Assembly (NCBI RefSeq): GCF_000237925.1
Contig: NW_017386033.1
Coordinates: 248,001-312,000 of the forward strand
DNA length: 64,000 bases
Origin: Schistosoma mansoni
Lineage: Eukaryota; Platyhelminthes; Trematoda; Strigeidida; Schistosomatidae
Direction of reading: 5' to 3'
The notes below the pieces were generated by a model that was given only the letters and a program-made list of their open reading frames with translations, did not search any database and had not been told where the DNA came from. The translations under genes and the position numbers were made by a program. Of the stretch, positions 35,290-46,036 are shown in pieces. Position 1 is the stretch's first letter. Each line of letters opens with the position of its first letter.

Positions 35290-37560
35290 AACACAGACAG
35301 TATAGAATTCATTATTTCACTCAAGAATTTAAAATCTTCAGATTCGAACGTTGTGATCAGACCCACTGAAATCTCAATATTGAGGATTACTGGAAAAAAC
35401 TGCCCATACTAGGATGTTGTGAATTTCTAATAAGAAATGATAATTCTTCATACATATTTTGTGAAATCTTAGTAAGCATAACAGAACTGTCAATAATGGG
35501 TTTAAAAAAATTGAAAAAGCCTAAAGTGGAGTTGTCTTTACTAGTTTCTAAAACGAATTCTGATACTTTATCTAAAGAATTGATAGCTGCATGTGTTAAG
35601 TATAGTGCAAGTATGAAAATTCAGCCTATACAACCTCAAGTACAGGGTTATCCGGTCTTTCTTAAAAAACGAATAATTACTTATGATCTTCGAGAAATAG
35701 TAGATAAGACGTTGAGCGATTTGTGTGAAAAAGGTACAGTTGAACAGAACTAGTCTTCAGCATTAGGTACTCCTATTGTTACGCCATTGAAGTCGGATGA
35801 CAAGACCCCTAGAATATGTGGTGTGACGCGACCTACTTTTGTGACGGGAATGTGATTGGCATAATGGAAATAATAATTATTATTATTATAACCCATTGTA
35901 CCTGTGATTGTTTCACTGTACTTGATTGTCCAAGTGTACAAAAGATACATTTCCTTCCGTTGCCTGTGACCTTACACGAACTCTTTTACGCTCGGTAGTT
36001 CCGCTTGTAAACTTTGGCACGTCTCGGTATTCTTTCGATACCACGAGATCGCCAACAAATATATTTTGTTGCATCTGTCAACTGCCTTCTGGTTTTTGGC
36101 TTACGGAGGGATCCAAACCAATACCTGACACGTAATCTTCTTGTAGTGGTGATCATAATCAATAGCGACTCGACGCCATCTACAGGAGATTGTATAACAC
36201 TGAACTCCCGTTTTTTGAAGCAAACGTGCAAGACGGCAGAGGCTGAAGACATTGTAAATCGACTTCATGGTTCTAAAGTGTTCTCGAAAGTCGACCTAAA
36301 AGATGCTTTTCTTCAAGCACCTTTAGAGCAATCTTCATCTATTTTGACAACAATTAACACTCCTTTTGGTCTGTTCAGATACAACTTCCTTCCATTCGGT
36401 CTTAGTTGTTCCCCAGCCATATTTCAGGAAGTGATGAATGAGGTAGTCGGTGATCTTGGAAGCGTTGAAGTTTATCAAGACGATCTCATTATCAATGGTT
36501 CTGATATGGTAGTTCATAACCAGAGACTTATTGCTTTATTGCGTCGTTTAATAAGAAGAATATTACAGTGAATCCGAATAAGTGTTCACTTCGTTTATCT
36601 AGTTTTAAATGTCTTGGATACCTAGTTGATGGCAATGGATTTAGACCATTTTTGAAACGACCAGCTCTACTGACAAATGCACTGTCTTCAAAGAATCTTA
36701 CAGAAATGAGTTCATTAGTGGGTGCTCTTCAATACTATTTCCGTTTTGTTCCTAATTTTTCTTGTCATACCAATTGTTTGATATCCAATCCATTCAAATG
36801 GGAGTCTACTAAAGTTTCTTCAAAGTGATGCTGTTCCTTGAACTTACTCAACCAGTGTACATTCTGTAATTATTACTAATGCACCGCCTGTGTGTATTGG
36901 TGCAGCTTCAGGGCAGGAAGATAGACTAGTAATCTATGTTTCATGCAAACTTACTGTTAGTGTACAAGGTCATTCACAGACTCAGCGAGAAGCATTAGCC
37001 GTGTTTTGGGCAGTTAAAAGACTTCATAAATATTTGTTTCGAAAGAAATTCGTTATTGTTACTGATCATGAGGCTTCAAATTTCATTTATCGTCCTGAGA
37101 AATCCTTAGCACCTTCCTCAGCTTCTATGGTTCAACTGTGAAATATTGCTTTGAGTGGCTATGACTATACGGTTCAGCACAGGAGTGCCAAAGAAATTAA
37201 ACTTATTGACTACTACAAGATAGACCTGTTAATACTTCGGATTGTTTGTTAGTGCAACCTTTACTCGCGAGACGTCTAGATCTGATTAAAGAAACTCGTA
37301 CATGCTTTGGATGTATACTCAGCGCTATATGAAAGGTTGTAATGCTGATATGAAAAGTAGAATTATTGTCCATTTTGTAAATCGGGGTGAGTTATCCACT
37401 ACTTCTGATGGTATTTCGTGTTTACACGATTGTGTTGTTATTCCTCCTTCATTATGTAAATCTATCCTTGAAGATATTCATAGTGGACATTTAGTTGTTG
37501 AGAAAATGAAGTCCTTGATAAGAGTCGTGTGCTGGTAGTTACTATGATTCGCATGGCTTG
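35290..37560 (+). mobile_element. Ty3/gypsy LTR retrotransposon, right part (pol remnants)
   Basis: Plus-strand pol fragments in canonical order: an RT N-terminal segment (35496-35821); RT palm with KVDLKDAFLQAPL, FGLFRYNFLPFGL and YQDD (36184-36570); RT thumb (36568-36828); RNase H with TQREALAVFWAVK (36890-37200); and an integrase zinc-binding segment ending in LEDIHSGHLVVEKMKSL (37300-37538). Frames are broken by stops and shifts, and the integrase core and 3' LTR were not found. The element is dead. It is interrupted at 35822-36183 by unrelated sequence. Confidence 0.75.
35822..36183. other. segment interrupting the gypsy reverse transcriptase
   Basis: The RT frame breaks after a PRICG motif at about 35821 and resumes with GDCITLNSRF at 36184, with about 360 bp between. 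The intervening DNA has short open frames, an ATT-rich run near 35868-35890 and no feature I recognise. It is a secondary insertion of unknown class; flanking duplications were not resolved. Confidence 0.55.
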
Positions 37561-39090
37561 TATATTTTCATATAGCGAAATAGTATTGTTTTCATACTGA
37601 TAATAGATGTATCCTTCTGCAGTTGCTGCATATATCATCTAGACCCAATTATAAAGTCGCAGACAACTATCGCTGGCCATGTATATTGGGACCCTGAACA
37701 AACTCCAACTTTAGAGGACTGATTGTAAGATCCAAACCTAGATTCCAAAAGGTCTGGATGTGGTTGAATAACTACAGTAAAAGTTTAGAAGCTCGTTTCA
37801 ATCGAAATCAGAACAAAGTGTTTTGGAGTAATAACAGTTCTAAATCCCATCATATATACAAATGTACAAATTTACCTAAACAAATATTACTACCCCGTTA
37901 TTCAACCAACAATTGATACCAAAATATTCAATCTAAATTACAACGAATAGCAAAGTGGTAAGAAATATATGAAAATTACCGAAAACACCAAAAGGTGAGT
38001 GTTATTCTATCCCTTCTGCATAGATCAAGTAGGTTTCCGTTTGAGCGGCTGTTTTATAACACAAAGTGTTTCAATTTCTGGGAAAGTGCTCCAAATTACA
38101 ACCAAAAATGCACGATCCCAGTCAAAATCAAACCGCATAATCAAAGAGCGAGTAGTCAATATGGCAGCGGCCAGAATAATAGCAGTTAAAACAAACTAGA
38201 TACAGTTCAGTAAGGAACATAGAGACTCAATAAAAAGCGATAGTAAAACCAAGAAAATTAAACGTTACAGACTTAATTAGCATCAAAAAAGTTAACAATA
38301 TATACAAATAAAGAAAATGTAAGGAAGAAATCACAAATGTATGCATGGAGGGATTTTCACTTTCAAAATGGATCCAACACTGATATTCTGCAGGCTAATT
38401 ACAGTTCATGGAGTCACATCGATCTACGCTCACCAGCTACGAGTTCGAGTTCGTACTTTACGAACGTCAACAACGCTTTTGTAAACGTCGAGACCATATG
38501 GTCACGGAATACTGATGGGTTTTAAGAAACAGTTACACAAAGTAACTATCGAAGGCCTTCTCAACTCATCTAACCATTGCTATCAAGAAGCCCAATGTAA
38601 GTGATGAAGTTTGTAAATCTGAAAGAACCCCAACCATTAAATTAAGCTATATTTTGGACGACGATAAACGTTTTCCAAAAAAACTGTTTGGCCGGTCCGT
38701 TGCCTCAGTAACATCGATCGAACTGTTCCTTCCGCCACAGTCGGTGACATTTGGCCAATTTGATCAAGTGGAAGTCAAATTTAAAACCCGATTCCCGAAG
38801 CGCTACAGATCCGTAGTTGCAAACGAGTTAAATTCGAAGCATAATAAAGAAGGTAGCAAACTTCGAGTCAATTGGAAAAAATAATGAAAAACGGTGCATC
38901 CCGACCTCTTGGGATAAGCCCATCGTCGTTCCTACATGTGATGTGGGTCTGTTTCACTTAGACTATAACTTTAGCAGGATAAGTCCAATTCCGATTGCAC
39001 CCAAATTACTGTTTTCGGTCATACTTCAGAGATTGTTCAAAACTTGTAAGAGACTGGCCCGTAAGAATCAGGGTGAATTTCGTTGTAGCA
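37561..39090. other. region with unidentified short frames
   Basis: Follows the integrase remnant. Plus-strand frames at 38337-38525 and 38600-38884 have protein-like composition (the latter Lys/Arg-rich) but match no family I know. They could be remnants of the gypsy element's 3' part or of another element. No host gene is supported. Confidence 0.35.
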
Positions 39091-39094
39091 ATAG

Positions 39095-39225
39095 AATCTC
39101 TAATAACAACTGGAAAGAACTGGAAGAGTTGCCCAGGACTGGGTTGAATGGAGAAGACTGGTGTGCGGCCTATACTCCTCCACGAGGGGTAACAGGCGTG
39201 AGTAAGTAAGTAATAGATTCTCTGG
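39095..39225 (+). mobile_element. non-LTR retrotransposon 3' end fragment
   Basis: Encodes NNNWKELEELPRTGLNGEDWC and continues through gtgtgcggcctat-ctcctc-acgaggggtaacaggcgt to a taag repeat. This matches, in opposite orientation, the 3' end of the fragment at 21770-22300. The upstream pol is absent. Confidence 0.65.
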
Positions 39226-39229
39226 TCCC

Positions 39230-40830
39230 TTCCTCAGTTTATCTTAGACGTTAGAGAATCCCCATAATTATTTCAGAACAGCATTCGTTCTGTTTGTCGA
39301 TACCTAGGTTGTCTTCAGATCGGTCATTCGCATCGTTCCCTGGCATTGCCTGTTAAGTGATGCCAATGAGAAGGTTAGTAACATCTTGAAGGGACTGTAT
39401 CCAGACACACCAGGCAAAGTGAGAGCATACAGCCATCTCTATTCACTGATCTATCAAGCAGTTATATTTCATATAGTTGGCCAGCTTCACTATTACTATT
39501 CCGCTTCGTCATCGATAGGAGTCCGAAAACGGTTCTGGTGGAAGAAAGTAGTAAGAGCGTTGCAGGAACTCTGTTTCAGTTTTGAAACACATTATCCATT
39601 TTACTTCCTTCAGTTGTTGCGTACATCTATATTTTTGAGAAATGTAAAAAAAGATATGAGACAAACACTTAGCGGTCTCATGCATAATTACAATTTTATC
39701 GATTAAGTTTTACTCAAACTCACAAGTAATTCTGAAGTGTTATCTGTGTACGAGCAAAAATGTTGAATTACATTTGTCTCACGACATTGTTTCATTAAAA
39801 TTAGAAGCTGCAATTTTGGTTCAAGACATTTTGTATGTACTTCAGTTATGACTCATATGTGTATTTAACCATTGTTTAACTCAATCACACCTTTTCATTC
39901 ATTCGTCATTCCTTCTTTCCATTTAATCTTTTGGAGACAAACATGATTAAAATGGTGTTCAAGTTCATTAACAGTGAGTTAGTCTATGTAAGTTGTTTAT
40001 AGGAAGCACAGCCAATTACTAAAAGGGTAACCTAGTGTCTGGAGAAATACTTTTCGACCTTGAGTATTTGGGTGATATTGTCTAACTATGAGATGATATC
40101 AAAGACGTCCGACCGACACTTATTCTGTTAACAGTCAATGTCTTTAGACATGACACGTCCTATAGGCACTTTTACGAGATTGGTAGAAACCTGTCCATGT
40201 TCTCACTCTTAATGGTGAGTTGTTAGATGCAAGAGAAAATTTTGTGCATCTGGATAGCTGTGTAAGTAGTGATGACGACGGATCAGATGATATCAACCTA
40301 TGCACAATAAAAGTAAGAGCGGCTCACCACTGCATGAGCCATCATTTTCGTGACATTATTCTGGCTGTAAAAGGTCTTATTTAGGACAAATTAGTGAGAG
40401 CATTTCTGATCTCAGAGCTGAGAATGTTGGAAGACTCTTTGTGTTCAATCACTTTTGTTTCCGAAGCACCTCCGACATTCAATGGCATAAATATGTTTAT
40501 AATGCCGAGGTTCGGTAAAATGTGTTTGGGTAATGTGGCGACAGTTCCCTTTATCTCAACATCTCAGAACCCTGAGTTAGATCATACAGACATAGGCTGC
40601 GACGTAGCCCCAGCCACAGTTTAAGAGGTGATCTGATATATCCTCTCATTTTTTTCTATCAGACTAGAACAACTCAGAGGACATAGCGAGTTAGTAGGAA
40701 AGCCAAGAACGAACAAAATACTCGTGGCATACACGCTCTCACTCGAAGTCATCAATCCTAAGAACTTGTTACCCGAAGCAATGGTTTCCGAACTTACGAT
40801 TAACTCATTCGAGATAGGACTAGACACTCA
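39230..40830 (+). mobile_element. highly decayed RTE-type pol fragments
   Basis: Scattered plus-strand matches to RTE pol include ILKGLYPDTPGKVRAYSHL (39388-39444) and, near 40240-40385, a stretch resembling the post-RT region (SSDDDGSDDIN, ILAVKGL). Stops and frameshifts are frequent. Neither end could be set. The segment leads up to the first visible exon of the SH2/SH3 adaptor gene. Confidence 0.45.
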
Positions 40831-40975
40831 CAGAAGCATGCTAGAAAAGGAATAACACATGCAGGGGGCCTTCTATTCTTAGTAAGAAAATCCGAACTCC
40901 TGACCTTGAAAACCATGGCGGTCGAACTAGTTCCCGACGCTCCGTTAGTTTAGATAATTTGTTTTGATATTGTAG

Positions 40976-41092
40976 ATGGTATTTTGGAGAAATAAGCAGG
41001 GAAAAAGCTAATGAGATTCTAATTGACCAGCCTGTTGGAACATTTTTGATACGTGACAGCACCACAAAGTCAGGTTACGTGCTGGCGATAAA
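40976..41092 (+). CDS. CRK-type adaptor, SH2 exon 1 of 2
   Basis: A 117-nt exon after a TTGTAG acceptor (AG 40974-40975), starting in phase with one base before a Trp codon. It encodes WYFGEISREKANEIL, GTFLIRDS and GYVLAI, the N-terminal half of an SH2 domain with the phosphotyrosine-binding Arg in FLIRD. SH2 domains bind phosphotyrosine peptides. CRK adaptors link tyrosine-phosphorylated scaffolds to partners of their SH3 domains in the cytoplasm. The exon with the start codon was not found upstream, so the 5' end of the gene is incomplete. The next intron is only 30 nt. Confidence 0.85.
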
Positions 41093-41122
41093 GTATGTCT
41101 ATTTTTATGTGCTAATAATCAG
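41093..41122 (+). other. 30-nt intron
   Basis: GTATGT at the 5' end, a T-rich middle and AATCAG at the 3' end. Removing it joins Ile-Lys to Glu-Ala-Asn in frame and restores continuous SH2 homology. Because its length is a multiple of three and it contains no stop, unspliced mRNA would also stay open, with ten extra residues in the domain. Confidence 0.72.
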
Positions 41123-41312
41123 AGAGGCGAACGAAGTTAAACGTTACTTACTTACATGGGCACCTCAGCTGAAAAAGTTCAAGTTTGGCGACACTCTTTA
41201 CTCTTCGCTGGATGAGTTGGTTAGACTTCATACTTCACACTCTTCCAGTACTCGTATGAGGCAGCCAGCCCAGAAGGCTACTTATGCTGCTTTATATTCA
41301 TTTCAAGCACAG
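41123..41312 (+). CDS. CRK-type adaptor, SH2 C-terminal half and start of first SH3
   Basis: A 190-nt exon that completes the SH2 domain (YLLTWAPQ, FKFGDTLYSSLDELVRLH) and, after a short Ser/Thr/Arg/Gln-rich linker, begins the first SH3 domain with the signature ALYSF. It is bounded by a 30-nt and a 32-nt intron. The domain order SH2-SH3 with a short linker is that of CRK/CRKL. Confidence 0.86.
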
Positions 41313-41344
41313 GTTATCCATTCCTTTTTCTCGTTATTTTCTAG
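41313..41344 (+). other. 32-nt intron
   Basis: Sequence runs from GTTATCC through a pyrimidine tract to TTTCTAG. It splits the SH3 domain between FQAQ and EEGDLSF. Its length is not a multiple of three, so splicing is required to keep the SH3 frame. Confidence 0.85.
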
Positions 41345-41470
41345 GAAGAGGGAGATTTGTCTTTTCAGAGGGGAGATTTGTTAACGTTTATAAGACAAAA
41401 GCGGGAGTGGATTCTATGTAAATCAGGCGATAACCGTATCGGTTGGGTTCCTTCAAATTACTTAACTCCG
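41345..41470 (+). CDS. CRK-type adaptor, remainder of first SH3
   Basis: 126 nt, 42 codons, phase 0 on both sides. It encodes EEGDLSFQRGD and GWVPSNYL, the canonical RT-loop and ALYDY-PSNY elements of an SH3 domain. The n-Src/Trp-loop position reads EWILC where many SH3s have WW. The donor is GTGAGT. SH3 domains bind Pro-rich motifs; the CRK N-terminal SH3 recruits guanine nucleotide exchange factors and kinases. Confidence 0.88.
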
Positions 41471-41689
41471 GTGAGTAATGTAGTTTCCTTGAACTAATGA
41501 CACATATCTCCTGTATTTTTGCTACAAGCAATCTGTGATTCAGAAATGGTTAGGATGACATGATGATACCTCTCATCCCAAATCTCAGTGTTTTGCTGAC
41601 CACTGTTTTGAAATTTCCTATCTCGTGACAACCTAAGTCAGCAAGTCCTAGAAACTAACTAAACGTCCATGTATTTGATTTTCGATCTA

Positions 41690-42130
41690 GTATTTCATCC
41701 AGGGGGTTGTCTGATTGTTCGGTTGGTGTACATGAGCCTCTGACAGGGAAGTCCTACTCACTGCCTTCTCGTGGCAGGGGTGTTGTTTACAAAATTGGGA
41801 GGACAAAAAGCGAATGTCCGGCGCTTTAACCGGGTTAGTTGACATGGAAGGTCCATCTGGGGGAGTTGGAAAACCCTGATTCCAAATCAATGGTGCACAT
41901 GGGCTCCAATATCCTGAAGGAACAAATGGCGTATGAATCAATCGTTGGTCACCGGCTACCATGGGACTGCATCTCCTCACGATGTTCCACTGCCTTATGG
42001 ATCAGACCTTTAGGTCAAAGGCTCCGGGTGTGGTCCCCCAAGAAAACCACCTTCAGTTTGAGCACCTGGACAGTATCACAACCCTGACACAAATCGAATG
42101 AGATTTGTATGGCGCATATATATCTGATGC
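41690..42130 (+). repeat. dispersed repeat in adaptor intron (same family as 1.5 kb)
   Basis: Best preserved of the four copies. It shares the gggaagtcctactcactgcc and gtggcaggggtg blocks and the ccctgattccaaa stretch with 1540-1830, and extends further right through tccactgccttatggatc and agcacctggacagtatcaca. A short ataaataaataa run follows. It is placed in the intron 41471-42976 of the SH2/SH3 gene. Confidence 0.7.
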
Positions 42131-42344
42131 CCCTTTGTACCAATATTTATGTGTTTAAATAAAAGTAATAAAATAAATAAATAAATAGAAGATAACAGTC
42201 AAGTTGTTGGAACTCAGTTATTTTGACCACCAAGCCAGCTTTCCGCTTGTGAGAACCAGTTTTACGACACAACCCTAGATCACTTAGGCTTTACTGTGCT
42301 GTAACTGGCTATCACATCTGTAATAACGTCTCTGTTACGTTAAC

Positions 42345-42860
42345 GGTGGGACTATAATTTACGGACGACCTTCGAGTGACACTCAACTGACCTCGAGAGT
42401 GTTCACGTAATAACTAGGAACAAATGAGGGCTATAAACCAGTGTGTGATTAGGATTACGATTTACAGTTGATGGTTAGGGTTAGGAATTAGATTCAGGGT
42501 TTTCATCACGAACTGGTATCAGCTATAATGCGTGAATTTCGCTCCAAAAATTCGAGACCTGTTATCTTTTACCCGATTCGTTTGTCCATAAATTATAGTC
42601 TCGTCACGTTAACATACAGACTCGGTTTGTTTTAAAAAAAGAGACTATTATTCATGGACAAACCAGCGAAATTAAGGATAGTAAGTATTGGATTTTAGCT
42701 CACGATCCACTCATCCACATAGTTAAATGGCATTTTGAGATTATAGCTGATGTGAGTTCGTGATAAAAACCCTTACTTTGATTCCCAATCTTAAATTCTA
42801 ACTGTAAATCGTAATCCTAATTCCTCATATCGATTTGTAGCCCTCTTCTAACTTTGGTAA
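42345..42860. repeat. fold-back (long inverted repeat) element in adaptor intron
   Basis: An imperfect palindrome. ggattacgatttacagttga (about 42450) pairs with taactgtaaatcgtaatcc (about 42800). gggttttcatcacgaactgg (about 42498) pairs with gttcgtgataaaaaccc (about 42755). Nearer the centre, tttgtccataaattatagtctc (split 42588-42609) pairs with gagactattattcatggacaaa (42642-42663). An additional inverted match links 42346-42375 to about 42583-42613. No transposase frame is present, as in MITE or fold-back elements. Confidence 0.65.
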
Positions 42861-42976
42861 ATAGGTGAGTTGTCTCAATATCACTAGCATCGCTCAAGTC
42901 ACCTATAAATTGTATTCCCATCACAATATCTTTCATATTATTTACTGACGTATCCATGATATTCCTATTTTTTTAG

Positions 42977-43132
42977 TTTACACCTGAAATTGTTGCTAGA
43001 TTAAAGGGTCTTGGTGACCAACTTGGTTTAACCTATTGTCATATGCTGAAATCTGTTCAGTTACCAGCCACTGGGAAGGTTGTAAGGGCTAGAAATCCCA
43101 GCATTTTCGCGACAAATCATTTGAAAGTGGAG
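42977..43132 (+). CDS. CRK-type adaptor, inter-SH3 linker and start of second SH3
   Basis: 156 nt, 52 codons, phase 0, acceptor TTTTTAG and donor GAG|GTTAGT. The first 30 residues form the linker between SH3 domains. The end, GKVVRARNPSIFATNHLKVE, corresponds to the start of the atypical C-terminal SH3 of CRK, in which the usual ALYDY is replaced. The linker lacks an obvious regulatory Tyr-x-x-Pro as in mammalian CRK. Confidence 0.8.
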
Positions 43133-43399
43133 GTTAGTTCTTTTTTTAGATGTTTCAAACGTTATGTTTAAACCACCTCGCGATATCGTATTCTGTAGAT
43201 TAAATAATACGGGAACCCGAAGAGCTGCTTTTTGAGTCTGCTGTTGGGGATGACTTTAGGTTGCTGGTATTCCTTCCTACGTTTCTTCAAAGTATCGCTT
43301 ATGTGTATCAAAATAAAATAGCCAATACAATCTTTACTCTTTATTGACCAAGGTGCCTGGTGCTATAAGCACATCTTAGGTACCACCTACTGTGAAGTA

Positions 43400-44045
43400 G
43401 AAATAGATTAGTAATGACTGTATGTAACTTAACCAAAGCGTAACATTAGTTTTTGAGATGGCGGAGAAGATTTGTAGCTCAGGTGAATGATTTTGATGGA
43501 GTTTTGTTCTCTGAGCTGGATGGTTTGGTCGTGGAGCTTTCATCGTCTTTCTGAACGACGTCATTAGCACAAACTTCGGGTAGAAGTGAAGTGTTCGAAT
43601 TTCTCCACATGTAGTTCACAGCTTGTCCTGTGTACCTCAATGTTTATTGGTTCTTGTTGACCTTAAATCTGTCATTGTTTACTTCTCTGTTTTGGTTGTA
43701 TCTCCCATGAGTCTGATTTTTGTTCCTATGTTTCTGCATAGTTTCTCGATTGGTTGATAAATTGGATTGATTTCAATATGCTTGTTTATTGCTGATTGAC
43801 CTGAGTGCCAAGCCTCTAAAAATTCTCTGGTGTTTTTGGAATTACCTCTATCCAAAATCTCCACATTTTTTCCGGTCGAATGTGTGTCCGCAGTTGTCCA
43901 CGTGCATTAATATAAGTGAAGACATGTCATGGTGTTTAACTGCTAATTGATTTTCATCCAGGCGAAGATGAAGAGGGTGTCCGCTTTGTCCGACCAAACC
44001 ACTCAGCTCAGAGAACAAAAGCGTGGCATTAGCCCATAAAACCAT
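43400..44045 (-). mobile_element. Penelope-like element remnant with GIY-YIG endonuclease
   Basis: Minus-strand frames 44045-43848 and 43864-43679 overlap and together give the C-terminal endonuclease region of a Penelope-like element. They include GQSGHPLHLRLDENQLAVKH, CGHTFDRK and REFLEAWHSGQSAINKHI, with a frameshift between the two. These elements encode an RT and a GIY-YIG nuclease; no RT part is found here. The 3' flank (43400-43650) is shared with fragments at 6.9-7.7 kb. It lies in the last intron of the SH2/SH3 gene, antisense to it. Confidence 0.72.
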
Positions 44046-45000
44046 TGGCTATTATACTAGGTCGTGTAAGTATTTCCAGACTTGCAAGTTGAAATTCCTT
44101 AGGTAATCTTAATCTATGGTTATAGAATTTGAGTGATGTCGGTCAAATTTGGTTTAAATCCCAATTTATATTCCTCACAACCATGGTTCATTTCCTCTCT
44201 GTGACGTTTCTGATGTTGTCGTTTTCGGAAATTTAATCTCCATCCTTAGCTTATACCCCATTTATTTTACTACTCATTCAGTCCAATTCATCCACTTCAT
44301 CTTGTTAATTTTCTTGCTTTGTGCTTTTGTATAACGTAACAATCTATATCTGTGTGCATTTATCCGAGATTCTACGTAACTAACATCAACAGAAAGCCTG
44401 AGAAATATGACGTTTTAACATATATATTCTATAGGTAATTTATTTGTATGTTACTGAACTCTAATCAGATTGATCAGAATTTGCCTGGTGTTAGTTTAGG
44501 TGATTTCCGATTAAGAAATTCCGTTTGCTTGTCCTGGCTGAAAATTCTCTGTAGTCATGAACTCTCTAAAGAAATCACAAGCAAGTCATTTCTAAACTTT
44601 GTTAAGTCCGATATAATGGTGAAGCCTACCATTTTGGCTTTACTCCACTGGAGAATGAACGACCTACAAAATTAGTTTTATCCGATCATTCGTGACATGA
44701 AACCACGTTATTTTTGTGAATGTCTTTGTATACAAGCCTGTAGTTTTTTTTGGTAAAAAACCCTATTCCTCTAGCTAATGGTCTCATTTTAATTTGTAAT
44801 CATTCACAGTCATATATCATTAATCCGGTCTCATGATCAACCATCACTCGTTCACACCGTACTACTTTATACCTGTTGGCCACATTTTATTTGTTTTAAC
44901 AACTACAGGCCGGGTTCACCAACTCGTAAATTCCTAGTCCATAACCTCACTAGCTTTTCTGTTCGCCGCAATTAATAAAATATATTTAACTTATACCGCG

Positions 45001-45698
45001 TTCCGTCCTACTTTATGGCAGTGAAAAAAGGCTGGTAAAAGTAGAGGATATCCGTAGGCTACTAGTATTCGATCATAGGTGTCTTCGAAGCATTGCTCGT
45101 ATATCCTGGGACCACCAAGTAAGTAATGCAGTTGTTAGGAAACGGGTACTAGGTAAGTATGGCAAATCGATTGATGAAGTAGTGAAACTTCATCAGTTGA
45201 GATGGCTGGGACACGTGTTACGTATGCCCAACCACCGACTGCCCCGATGTGCAATGTTTTATGTTGTAGGAGTAGGTTGGAAGAAAGCTAGGGGCGGCCA
45301 GACCTAAACGTGGCAAAAATCCATGAAGTGGCTGACAGTTGGACTGAGCCATGCTGGTAGGTGTAGACTACCTGGTTGGGATTCGCGAGATGATTACAAC
45401 CGATAGTTAGAGACCTTGAATGACATGGCTCAAGATCGTTTGCAATGGCTCAGGTGCATCCATTCTTTGTGTTCTCCCAAATTCTAATGTTCCTTTCTTT
45501 TTTCTCTTTCCAAATTTACTTCACTAGACTATACTCCTTCAATAACATCTTCAAACCCTAATCTTTTCGACTATTGCTTATACTATTACTTCTTCTACCA
45601 CTATGGGATTTGAATCGACAACTGCATCTCCGTGATAATGTGGTATGGCAACTCGAACTGATGTACGTACGTACGAAGTTCTACGTTGTGACTGACTG
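45001..45698 (+). mobile_element. 5'-truncated RTE copy with target-site duplication
   Basis: About 698 bp almost identical to the 3' end of the element at 27095-30190, from the VLPYGSETWP-equivalent region through the final ACTGACTGA tail. Coding here contains an in-frame stop (cagacctaaacg). It is flanked by a perfect 13-bp direct repeat, aacttataccgcg, at 44988-45000 and 45699-45711, which marks a relatively recent target-primed insertion. It sits in the last intron of the SH2/SH3 gene, sense to it. Confidence 0.88.
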
Positions 45699-45916
45699 AA
45701 CTTATACCGCGTGCTTTTGTGTTTCATTCCTCAGTTACAATTACAAATGTTATATTAACCTTTGAATCTTTTTTGAAGAATGTGGGCTTGTACAACCTAG
45801 TTTATTCGTTTTTTCGGGTAGTTACCCACAACATTTTAAGATTTAAACTATTTCGTACGTTAGTATATTTAATGATAACGTTGATTTGCAATTACTATTC
45901 ACATTATGCCTTGCAG

Positions 45917-46036
45917 TGCGATGACGAAGTTCAAATCAGGAAACTACTTCCTGATGGATTCTGTGAGGTCTGGCGAGAACGTGATCAAGTTGGCGGCTTA
46001 GTACCAATTAATTTCCTTAAGATTGAATGTAATTAA
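45917..46036 (+). CDS. CRK-type adaptor, last exon (second SH3)
   Basis: 120 nt after a TTGCAG acceptor (AG 45915-45916), phase 0, ending in TAA. It encodes CDDEVQIRKLLPDGFCEVW and GGLVPINFLKI, completing the C-terminal SH3. The five visible exons sum to about 236 codons; CRK and CRKL are just over 300, so an N-terminal exon and perhaps part of the linker are missing or shorter here. The long intron before it holds a Penelope remnant and the RTE insertion. Confidence 0.84.
   Translation, partial: CDDEVQIRKLLPDGFCEVWRERDQVGGLVPINFLKIECN

Noticed and set aside
41046-41384. Continuous plus-strand frame across the SH2 region
   Set aside because: It reads through a 30-nt GT-AG intron that interrupts SH2 homology and then runs into the 32-nt intron. 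The spliced reading fits the domains better.
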